From: JACCXG01 sp963717745
Lineage (GTDB): Bacteria > Acidobacteriota > Vicinamibacteria > Vicinamibacterales > 2-12-FULL-66-21
Reading direction: 5' to 3'
NCBI GenBank assembly: GCA_963717745.1
Contig: CAVQXJ010000007.1
Span: 248,001 to 312,000 of the forward strand
DNA: 64,000 nucleotides
Part shown: positions 23,493-30,268 of the stretch, piece after piece
Position numbering within the stretch: position 1 is the first letter of the stretch
Layout of the letters: every line of letters begins with the position of its first letter
Program-made: the position numbers and the translations under genes
Notes under the pieces: generated by a model
Told to the model about the DNA's origin: nothing
Database searches by the model: none
Seen by the model: only the letters and a program-made list of their open reading frames with translations

Positions 23493-25079
23493 ATGAGCCA
23501 CCACGCCACCGCTCTGAACCTTGCTTCGATCCTCGATCACGCGGCGCGGATGATGCCCGAGCGCGGCGCCGTGACCTTCGCCGGCCGGACGCTGACCTAC
23601 GCGGAGGTCGACCAGCACGCGCAGCGCGTGGCGGCGGCGCTCATAGAGATCGGGGTCGCGCCCGGCGAGCACGTGGCGCTCAGTTGTCCGAACCTGCCGT
23701 GGTTTCCCATCGCCTACTACGGCATCCTCAAAGCGGGAGCGGTGGTGGTCCCGCTGAACGTGCTGCTGAAGCCGCGTGAGGTGGCGTACCACCTCAAAGA
23801 CAGCGACGCCAAGGCACTGATCGCGTTCGAAGGCACCGCCGAGCTCCCGCTCGGGGCCATCGCCAAGGCCGCCTGCGACGAGGCGCGGTGTCCCAATCTT
23901 TTCCTGATGATGACGGCGCCCGACGCGCCGAGCCCGATACCGGGCGTTCCGACGCTGAGCGACGCGATGCGTGCCGCACCCGCCGGGCGGTTCGGCACGC
24001 GGCGGCGGCGGATGGACGATACCGCGGTGATCCTCTACACCTCCGGGACCACCGGTCACCCGAAAGGCGCGGAGCTCACCCACGCCAACATGCTGCTGAA
24101 CGCCGCGGCGACCCGCGACATGTTCCAGCCGGCGATGCAGGCGGGCATGGCGCAGGACGTCATCCTGATTACGTTGCCGCTGTTCCACTCGACCGCGCAG
24201 ACCTGCCAGATGAACGCGGGCGTGCTGGCGGGAATGCGGATGGTGCTGCTGGCGCGATTCGATCCCGCCACGGTGCTCGACACGATGGAGCGGGAGCAGG
24301 CCGGCTTCTGGACGGCGGTGCCGACGATGTACTGGGCGCTGCTGCAGCATGTGAAGACCGCGGGCGTCGATCCCCGGCCGATCGCCGCGCATCTCAAACT
24401 CTGCGCGTCGGGGGGCGCCGCGATGCCGCTGGAGCTGATGCGGAATTTCGAGTCGGCGTTCGGCGCGAAGATTCTCGAAGGGTATGGGCTGTCGGAGACC
24501 GCGCCGGTCGCCTGTTTCAATCAGCTGTATCGCCCGACCAAGCCCGGTACGGTTGGACAGCCGATCATTGGCGTCGAGGTGCAGTGCATCGACGACCAGG
24601 AGCGGTTCGTCGCCGCGGGCCAGCCCGGCGAGATCGTGATCCGTGGGCCGAACGTCATGAAGGGGTACTACAACCGGCCGGAAGCCACCGAAGAAGCGAT
24701 GCGGCACGGCTGGTTCCACACCGGCGACATCGGGACCATCGATGCCGACGGCTATGTGTCGATCGTCGACCGCAAGAAGGACATGATCATCCGCGGCGGC
24801 TTCAACGTGTATCCACGTGAGATCGAGGAGGTCATGCTGACCCACCCGGCAATCTCGCTGGTCGCGGTCATCGGCGTGCCCGACGACCGGCTCGGGGAAG
24901 AGGTCAAGGCGGTCGTGGTGCTGAAGACCGGGGCGACCCTGTCGGAGGCCGAGCTGATCGATTGGTGCCGGGAACAGATGGCCGCGTTCAAGTACCCGCG
25001 GTCGATCGAGTTCCGTACTGCGCTGCCGATCAGCCCGACCGGGAAGATCCTGAAGCGCGAGCTCAAGACCACAGCGTGA
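23493..25079 (+). CDS. Long-chain acyl-CoA ligase (AMP-binding family)
   Basis: 528-residue adenylate-forming enzyme that activates a carboxylic acid, probably a fatty acid, to its CoA thioester. The motifs are in order: P-loop-like YTSGTTGHPKGAELTH (about residues 180-195), GYGLSETAPVACFN, the adenylation aspartate in HTGDIGTIDADGYVSIVDRKKDMI, and the C-terminal catalytic lysine in SPTGKILKRELK. The length and the N-terminal LASILDHAARMMPERGAVTF match the FadD/long-chain group. It stands alone between opcA and the CBS gene. The acid substrate cannot be fixed from sequence. Confidence 0.92.
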   Translation: MSHHATALNLASILDHAARMMPERGAVTFAGRTLTYAEVDQHAQRVAAALIEIGVAPGEHVALSCPNLPWFPIAYYGILKAGAVVVPLNVLLKPREVAYHLKDSDAKALIAFEGTAELPLGAIAKAACDEARCPNLFLMMTAPDAPSPIPGVPTLSDAMRAAPAGRFGTRRRRMDDTAVILYTSGTTGHPKGAELTHANMLLNAAATRDMFQPAMQAGMAQDVILITLPLFHSTAQTCQMNAGVLAGMRMVLLARFDPATVLDTMEREQAGFWTAVPTMYWALLQHVKTAGVDPRPIAAHLKLCASGGAAMPLELMRNFESAFGAKILEGYGLSETAPVACFNQLYRPTKPGTVGQPIIGVEVQCIDDQERFVAAGQPGEIVIRGPNVMKGYYNRPEATEEAMRHGWFHTGDIGTIDADGYVSIVDRKKDMIIRGGFNVYPREIEEVMLTHPAISLVAVIGVPDDRLGEEVKAVVVLKTGATLSEAELIDWCREQMAAFKYPRSIEFRTALPISPTGKILKRELKTTA

Positions 25080-25133
25080 CGACGGCCACCACCTTGCATC
25101 CTTCTCGGGTTTCGGCCTGAGGAGGTGCAACCC

Positions 25134-25577
25134 ATGGGAAAGTGTCGAGACGTCATGACCAAAGATCCGGCGTCGTGCGAGCCGGGCGACGCGATCGGGA
25201 AGGTCGCCGGACTGATGAAGCAGGCAGACGTCGGATCGGTGCCGGTGGTCGAGTCGGCCGCGTCGCGGCGGCTGATCGGTATCATCACCGACCGAGACAT
25301 CGTGGTGAAGGTGGTGGCGGCCGGGCGCGCCGCCGAGTCCGCCACGGTCCATGAGGCGATGACGCCCAACCCGGCCAGTTGCCGGGAGAACGATGATGTC
25401 GATCAGGCGCTCAAGCTGATGAAAGAGCGGCAGGTGCGGCGCATGCCGATCGTGGATGCGGAAGGCCGGCTGACCGGGATCATCTCGCAGGCGGATGTCG
25501 CCACTCGGATGAACAAGGACAGCAAGACCGGCGAGCTGGTCGAAGCCATCTCGGAGTCGGGGACGAGCCGCCATTGA
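25134..25577 (+). CDS. Two-CBS-domain protein
   Basis: 147 residues from ATG 25134, which has GAGGAGG 7 bases upstream; an in-frame GTG lies 9 bases before. It is nothing but two CBS motifs: MTKDPASCEPGDAIGKVAGLMKQADVGSVPVVE...LIGIITDRDIVVKVV and MTPNPASCRENDDVDQALKLMKERQVRRMPIVD...LTGIISQADVA. Such stand-alone pairs bind adenine nucleotides (AMP, ATP, SAM) and act as energy or redox sensors. The partner is unknown. A strong hairpin follows 5 bases after the stop. Confidence 0.9.
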   Translation: MGKCRDVMTKDPASCEPGDAIGKVAGLMKQADVGSVPVVESAASRRLIGIITDRDIVVKVVAAGRAAESATVHEAMTPNPASCRENDDVDQALKLMKERQVRRMPIVDAEGRLTGIISQADVATRMNKDSKTGELVEAISESGTSRH

Positions 25578-25624
25578 GGACCCTGGTCGGAATAGAGTTG
25601 CCACCCTATTCCGACCAGGTCCTG
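25578..25624 (+). terminator. Hairpin downstream of the CBS gene, likely terminator or processing site
   Basis: Perfect 14-bp stem: CCTGGTCGGAATAG (25582-25595) pairs with CTATTCCGACCAGG (25606-25619) over a 10-base loop. No U-run follows, so it is not a textbook intrinsic terminator. It sits between the CBS gene and the gas vesicle cluster and is not made of heptads. Confidence 0.6.
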
Positions 25625-25649
25625 AGGCGGCCGTCCGGCCGTCCCGTGA

Positions 25650-25679
25650 TTGCTGGCTGCGGAAGCTGTAGGTTATAGT
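25650..25679 (+). promoter_or_regulatory. Putative sigma-70 promoter of the gas vesicle cluster
   Basis: TTGCTG at 25650-25655 and TATAGT at 25674-25679 are separated by 18 bases. The predicted transcription start would fall at about 25686, only two bases before the first ATG at 25688, which would make the first mRNA leaderless or nearly so. No Shine-Dalgarno is visible before that ATG. Confidence 0.5.
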
Positions 25680-25687
25680 CGGTCGGC

Positions 25688-26017
25688 ATGGCACTCGAGC
25701 TCCCGGCCCACCATCGCTCGACGGGACTCGTTGACGTGCTCGACCGCGTCCTGGACAAGGGGCTGGTCATCGCCGGAGACATCAAGGTCTCTCTCGCGGA
25801 AGTCGAGCTTCTCACCATCCGTATTCGACTGCTCGTGTGCTCACTCGACAAGGCACAGGAAATCGGTCTCGACTGGTGGCGGTACGACCGCGATCTGTCG
25901 CCGGGCCGGCAGCGGCGCGCCGAGCTCGGCAACGAGGAGTTGCAGGCGCAGGTGCGTCAGCTCGAGCGCAAAGTGGAAGCCTTGACCGCTCGGGCGCCAA
26001 CACGTCGGAAGCGATAG
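25688..26017 (+). CDS. gvpJ: GvpA-family minor gas vesicle protein, GvpJ-like
   Basis: 109 residues. Residues 9-62 are a GvpA-fold domain (STGLVDVLDRVLDKGLVIAG ... VSLAEVELLTIRIRLLVCSLDKAQEIGLDWW). The core resembles GvpJ/M/S more than the shell protein: it has AGDIKVSLAEVELL in place of DAWVRVSLVGIDLL and ends in IGLDWWRYD. The C-terminal 35 residues are charged and helical (RRAELGNEELQAQVRQLERKVEALTARAP). Minor GvpA-like proteins are thought to nucleate or tip the gas vesicle shell. First gene of the cluster, 38 bases before gvpA. The exact letter (J, M or S) is not certain. Confidence 0.82.
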   Translation: MALELPAHHRSTGLVDVLDRVLDKGLVIAGDIKVSLAEVELLTIRIRLLVCSLDKAQEIGLDWWRYDRDLSPGRQRRAELGNEELQAQVRQLERKVEALTARAPTRRKR

Positions 26018-26054
26018 CGGGCGAGGACTGCAGGAGCGGACAGCAGGAGCAGAG

Positions 26055-26417
26055 ATGGCAGTTGAACGACAGACAGGCGGGACCAGTCTCATCGACGTTC
26101 TCGATCGCGTTCTGGACAAAGGCATCGTCATCGATGCCTGGGTCCGCGTCTCGCTGGTCGGCATCGACCTCATCACGGTCGAGGCACGAGTCGTAGTCGC
26201 GTCGATTGACACGTACCTGAAGTACTCGGAGGCAGTCGGGCAGGTCTCGCCGGTCTCGCGTCCGCAGGCGGAATTGACCGCCCACCAGAACGTGCTTGCG
26301 GAGAACGTGGCGCTTCGTGCGGAGTTGGCGGCGGTGAAAGCCACCCACGCGACGAAAGTGACCAGAGCCACAAAAGCCACGCGGCCCGCGCGCCGGCGCC
26401 CGGCCTCCGAAGGGTAG
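26055..26417 (+). CDS. gvpA: Gas vesicle structural protein GvpA with long basic C-terminal tail
   Basis: Residues 10-65 are a near-canonical GvpA shell domain (SLIDVLDRVLDKGIVIDAW, VRVSLVGIDLITVEARVVVA, SIDTYLKYSEAVG). GvpA polymerises into the helical ribs of gas vesicles. Typical GvpA is about 70-75 residues; this one has 120, with an extra helix (LAENVALRAELAAVKAT) and a Lys/Arg/Ala/Thr-rich tail (KVTRATKATRPARRRP) that looks histone H1-like. Such a tail would lie outside the wall and could bind polyanions. Good ribosome site (AGGAG, 7 bases before the ATG). The kinase gene starts 4 bases after its stop. Confidence 0.92.
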   Translation: MAVERQTGGTSLIDVLDRVLDKGIVIDAWVRVSLVGIDLITVEARVVVASIDTYLKYSEAVGQVSPVSRPQAELTAHQNVLAENVALRAELAAVKATHATKVTRATKATRPARRRPASEG

Positions 26418-26420
26418 CGG

Positions 26421-28544
26421 GTGCACGCGGCGGTTGCGCCGGTCGTGCAGGTCGCGGCCAGTGAGCTGGAAGCGAAGCTCGGGTTGGCGGAGTTTCTCCT
26501 GGCCAGCACCGATCTGCAGGCGTCCGCCCGCCGCGCCGTCGACTGGCTCGTCTCGCAACTCAACCTCCGCTACGCCATTGTCGCGTTGGCCGAACCCGCC
26601 AGCAGTCAGCTCCTGATCCTCGCCGAGCACGGCATCTCCAGCGCCGCCATCGTCGACTTCGTGCTCACCCGCGAGGACGAGGCACATCCCTTGATCAAGG
26701 CGATGTCCCGCCGCGAGCCGACCTACTTCGACGGCCAGCAGACGTTCCGCTCCCCTCTCGACGGCCGCTTTCACGCGGTGCCGCTTCGCGCGGACGAATC
26801 GGACCGGCCGCTCGGTCTGCTGCTGACCAGCTCGACGTTGCAGAGGATCCGGCCCGAAGTGGTCTGGCTCTCGACGATGCTGTCGAAGCAGGCGTCGCGC
26901 TTGATGAGCCGGGACGTGCTGGCCGAGACGCGGTTCGGACAGGAGCGGATGCTCCTGTACAGCATCATCAACGCGGTCACCGATCCGATCCTGCTCACCG
27001 ATACCGAAGGCAAGCTGATCATCGCGAACACGCACGCCGAGAAGCTGTTCGCGGCGCCGGAAGATGCCAGCGAGGGCTGGCGGCGGGCCGTCGGGTTGAA
27101 CAACATGCTGTTCTCGGCGGCGTTGTCGACGAGCGCCGTCTCCGAATCAGAGCTGGCGCGGCGCGAGTTGCTGCTGGTCGATCCGCTCGAAGGCTCCGAC
27201 CTGCTGTTCGAGCTCCTCAGCTCGCGGGCCAACGACGAGCGGCAGGGGACCTACGTCGTCTCCGTCCTGCGGAACGTCACCGACCTCGCCCGTGCCAAGG
27301 AGGAGATCGAGGAGAGCTATCGCACGTTGCGCGTGGCGCAGGCCGAGGTCCGCGACGAGCGCCACCGGCTTGAGCTGATCATCGACTCGGTGGCCGACCC
27401 GATCCTCGTGACCGATCAGGAGGGCGACATCGTCCTGCTGAACGAGCCGGCCGAGCGTCTCTTCAATGTCCCGAGTACCGCCGACGAGGGGGCGCAGCGG
27501 CGGGTCCGCGCCAACGGCGCGCATCTGACGTCGTTCGTGTCGAACGTGCTCACGCGGACCGGTGAGCAGCGCTATCGCGGAGAGATTCAGCTTTCCGATC
27601 CCGTATCGGGGCGGGCGCTGCCGGTTGAAGGTGTGGCCGGCACCATCCTGTCGGAGCAGGGTGAGCTCATGTGGGTCGTCACCATCCTCCACGACATGAC
27701 CGAAGCCATCGAGAGGACCCGGCTCTATGAGCAGCTCGAGCGTGGCGCGGCGGTCCTCGAGGTCAAGGTGCAGGAGGCCACCGCGGAGCTGGCGCAGCAG
27801 AACGAGCTGCTGCGGCGACAGCACATCGCGCTCGAGCAGGCCTCAGCGCTGAAGTCGCAGTTCCTGGCCAATATGTCGCACGAGTTCAGAACGCCGCTGA
27901 ACGCGATTCTCGGCTACACGCACATGCTCCTGCACGGCGTCTCGGGCAGCGTCAGCGATCAGCAGCGCAAGAGCCTGACCCGCATCGACTCCAACTCGCA
28001 GCATCTGCTCGCGTTGATCAACGACATCCTGGACATCACCCGGATCGAAGCGGGGCGGATGCCGCTGACCCTGTCGTCGTTCGAAGTGCCCGAGCTGGTG
28101 AACGAGGTGATGTCCGAGCTCGAGCCGATCATCAAGCGATCGGCCTTGCGGGTGACGGCGAAGATGCCGAAGACCCTCAAGCCGGTCAAGAGCGATCGGC
28201 AGAAAGTGAAGCAGATCGTCCTCAATTTTCTCAGCAATGCGCTCAAGTTCACCCCATCCGGGACGGTGACGATCGCCGCGTCGTATGATGAGCACAAGCG
28301 TTGGATCGCGATTTCGGTTCAGGACACGGGTCTTGGAATCGCGCGCGAAGATCAGGCGAAGGTGTTCGAGGACTTCCGCCAGTTGGATTCGTCACCGACG
28401 CGCGGCTATGGCGGGACCGGCCTGGGCCTGTCGATTTGCCGCCGGCTCGCGCAGATGCTGGGCGGCACCATCGAGCTGATCAGCGACACCAGCAAGGGCT
28501 CGACCTTCATTCTTCGGTTGCCGGTGCGGCTGCGGCGCCGGTAG
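26421..28544 (+). CDS. Sensor histidine kinase, GAF-like plus two PAS domains, inside the gas vesicle cluster
   Basis: 707 residues, no transmembrane segment, so probably cytoplasmic. Residues 15-170 are GAF-like (LASTDLQASARRAVDWLVSQL...YAIVALAEP). Two PAS-type domains follow (IINAVTDPILLTDTEGKLIIAN near 180-200; IIDSVADPILVTDQEGDIVLLN near 315-335). A coiled coil (about 430-475) leads to HisKA with the phospho-acceptor His487 in LANMSHEFRTPLN, then a HATPase_c domain with N (NFLSNALKFTP), G1 (DTGLGIA) and G2 (GYGGTGLGLSI) boxes. It starts with GTG 4 bases after gvpA and is followed by a receiver gene, so it is part of the gvp transcript. Confidence 0.92.
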   Translation: MHAAVAPVVQVAASELEAKLGLAEFLLASTDLQASARRAVDWLVSQLNLRYAIVALAEPASSQLLILAEHGISSAAIVDFVLTREDEAHPLIKAMSRREPTYFDGQQTFRSPLDGRFHAVPLRADESDRPLGLLLTSSTLQRIRPEVVWLSTMLSKQASRLMSRDVLAETRFGQERMLLYSIINAVTDPILLTDTEGKLIIANTHAEKLFAAPEDASEGWRRAVGLNNMLFSAALSTSAVSESELARRELLLVDPLEGSDLLFELLSSRANDERQGTYVVSVLRNVTDLARAKEEIEESYRTLRVAQAEVRDERHRLELIIDSVADPILVTDQEGDIVLLNEPAERLFNVPSTADEGAQRRVRANGAHLTSFVSNVLTRTGEQRYRGEIQLSDPVSGRALPVEGVAGTILSEQGELMWVVTILHDMTEAIERTRLYEQLERGAAVLEVKVQEATAELAQQNELLRRQHIALEQASALKSQFLANMSHEFRTPLNAILGYTHMLLHGVSGSVSDQQRKSLTRIDSNSQHLLALINDILDITRIEAGRMPLTLSSFEVPELVNEVMSELEPIIKRSALRVTAKMPKTLKPVKSDRQKVKQIVLNFLSNALKFTPSGTVTIAASYDEHKRWIAISVQDTGLGIAREDQAKVFEDFRQLDSSPTRGYGGTGLGLSICRRLAQMLGGTIELISDTSKGSTFILRLPVRLRRR

Positions 28545-28554
28545 CGGGTTGCGG

Positions 28555-28992
28555 ATGGACACACCGACCACTCAGCCGCTCGTCCTGGTCGTGGAGGATT
28601 ATCAGGACGCCCGCGAGATGTACGCGGCGTACCTGTCGTTTTCCGGGTATCGGGTCGCGGAAGCGACCAATGGCGTCGAAGCCATCGAGAAGACGATCGA
28701 GCTGCTGCCCGACATCATCCTCATGGATCTCGCGCTCCCGAGGATGGACGGCTGGGAGGCGACCCGGCGGCTGAAGCTCGACGAACGGACCAAGCACATT
28801 CCGATCGTGGCGCTGACCGGGCATGCGCTGGCAGGATATGCGGAGGGCGCGCGTCAGGCCGGCTGCGATGCCTTCGTGACGAAGCCGTGCCTCCCCGACG
28901 CGCTGGTCGCGGAAATCCAGCGCATGCTGTCGGCCAAGGCCGATCCAGGATCCGGAAAGAAGCCGGCGCGGCAGGGGCGGGCGAAGAGCTGA
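28555..28992 (+). CDS. Single-domain response regulator (receiver only)
   Basis: 145 residues with only a receiver domain: acidic pair in VVEDYQD, phospho-acceptor Asp58 in IILMDLALPRMDGWEA, Thr in IVALTGHALAG and Lys in FVTKPCLPDAL. There is no DNA-binding output domain, so it should act through protein contact or as a phosphate relay. It follows the kinase by 10 bases (ATG 28555; a TTG at 28549 is also possible). The C-terminus is short and basic (SGKKPARQGRAKS), like the tails of other proteins in this cluster. Likely partner of the adjacent kinase (inference). Confidence 0.9.
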   Translation: MDTPTTQPLVLVVEDYQDAREMYAAYLSFSGYRVAEATNGVEAIEKTIELLPDIILMDLALPRMDGWEATRRLKLDERTKHIPIVALTGHALAGYAEGARQAGCDAFVTKPCLPDALVAEIQRMLSAKADPGSGKKPARQGRAKS

Positions 28993-29165
28993 CAGCCGGA
29001 CCGAGAGCGAGCACTGCTGAGAGATGGCCAAGACGACTGCGCAAAAGAAGGTCAAGACCAGGCCGAAGCCGACCCGCACGGCCGTCCCGGCACAAAAGCG
29101 CGCCACGACCGTGACCGGCGCACGCCGTCTCGACCGCGTCCGCATGCCCGCGGCCGCCGCCGAAG

Positions 29166-29951
29166 GTGGCCCGTGCCGAGTCGGGACCGGCCGAGGACAG
29201 CAACTCGGGCAAGTACGTCTACTGCATCATCAAGACCCAGACCCCGCTCGGCTTCGGTCCGCTGGGCATTGGCGCCGAGCCGGCCGTTACGCACACCGTC
29301 AACTTCCGCGACATTGCCGCGGTGGTCTCGAATACGCCGATGGTGGTCCAGGATCCGACCCGCGACAACGTCCTCGCCCATCAGCGGGTCAACGAAACCG
29401 TCATGCAGCAGCACACCGTGATCCCGATGTCGTTCGGCACGGTCTTCAAGACCGACGACGACATCATCGAGCTGCTGCGATCGGCCTACGATGCGTTCGT
29501 CGACGTCCTGAACAAGATGCAGGACAAGTTCGAGTTCGGCCTCAAGGTGCTGTGGGACCGCGATCAGATCATCCGGGAGATCGAAGAAGAGGACGAAGAC
29601 ATCCGCCGTCTGAAGGGAGAAATCTCCTCGCAGAAAGGCTCCACCTACTTCGCGCGCATGCAGTACGGCCGGCTGATCGACGTGGCGCTGCAAGCGCGGT
29701 CCGAGCGCTATGTCGCCGAGATCTTCCATGGCCTGCGCGACGTGTCGGTCGCGTCGCGCTCCAACAAGCCGATCGGCGACCGGATGATCATGAACGCCGC
29801 CTTTCTGGTGGCCCGCGAGGCTGAGGCCGCGTTCGACGCCCGCGTGAAGGAGATCGGCCTGCGCTACGACAAGCTGACCTTCAAGTACACGGGACCCTGG
29901 CCCCCCTACAACTTCGTCAACATCCGGCTCAAGCTCGAACGCGCCCACTGA
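29166..29951 (+). CDS. gvpF: Gas vesicle protein GvpF/GvpL, copy 1
   Basis: 261 residues from GTG 29166. The GvpF/L fold is clear: GKYVYCIIKTQ at the start, IAAVVSNTPMVV, HQRVNETVMQQHTVIPMSFGTVFK in the middle and the C-terminal signature LTFKYTGPWPPYNFVNIRLKL. GvpF/L proteins are thought to bind GvpA and prevent its premature aggregation. In another frame an ATG at 29024 opens a Lys/Arg/Pro-rich stretch of 47 codons that would join this gene in frame if one G of GGT at 29164-29166 were removed; the natural gene may therefore start at 29024 with a basic N-terminal tail. This is the most conserved of the three GvpF/L copies. Confidence 0.9.
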   Translation: MARAESGPAEDSNSGKYVYCIIKTQTPLGFGPLGIGAEPAVTHTVNFRDIAAVVSNTPMVVQDPTRDNVLAHQRVNETVMQQHTVIPMSFGTVFKTDDDIIELLRSAYDAFVDVLNKMQDKFEFGLKVLWDRDQIIREIEEEDEDIRRLKGEISSQKGSTYFARMQYGRLIDVALQARSERYVAEIFHGLRDVSVASRSNKPIGDRMIMNAAFLVAREAEAAFDARVKEIGLRYDKLTFKYTGPWPPYNFVNIRLKLERAH

Positions 29952-29968
29952 CGCCCCATGGCCTCCAC

Positions 29969-30268
29969 GTGTTCATCCTCGACACGGTCCTGATCGGCGG
30001 CCTCCGCTTCGTTTTCGACAAGATCGCCGCCGCCGTCGACACCGAGCTCAACGACGACACGCACCTGCGCGAGGAGCTGCTCGCCGCGCAGATGCGGCTG
30101 GACCTCGGAGAAATGAGCCAGGCGGAATTCGACACCTTCGAGGCGGACATCCTGTCGCGGCTGCGCGAGATTCGCGCGAGCCGCCAGGGCGCCGGACCGG
30201 CGGCCCTCTCGCCCACCGAATACAAGATCACGGGCATCGATGCCACGTTCGAAGGCGACGAGCACTAG
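29969..30268 (+). CDS. gvpG: Gas vesicle protein GvpG
   Basis: 99 residues starting with GTG 29969, 17 bases after gvpF. The N-terminus (MFILDTVLIGGLRFVFDKIAAAVDTEL) and the helical acidic middle (REELLAAQMRLDLGEMSQAEFDTFEADILSRLREIRA) match the small GvpG family, an accessory assembly protein that interacts with GvpF/L and GvpA. Its 3-prime end overlaps the start of the ATPase gene by about 29 bases. Confidence 0.88.
   Translation: MFILDTVLIGGLRFVFDKIAAAVDTELNDDTHLREELLAAQMRLDLGEMSQAEFDTFEADILSRLREIRASRQGAGPAALSPTEYKITGIDATFEGDEH

Noticed and set aside
22902..25694. 930-codon minus-strand open frame opposite opcA, the acyl-CoA ligase and the CBS gene
   Set aside because: Antisense shadow caused by high GC; the plus-strand genes have clear motifs and ribosome sites.
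29024..29824. Alternative long frame over gvpF (266 codons)
   Set aside because: After the first 47 codons its composition becomes Arg/Gly/Arg-rich out-of-frame sequence; only the upstream part may be real.
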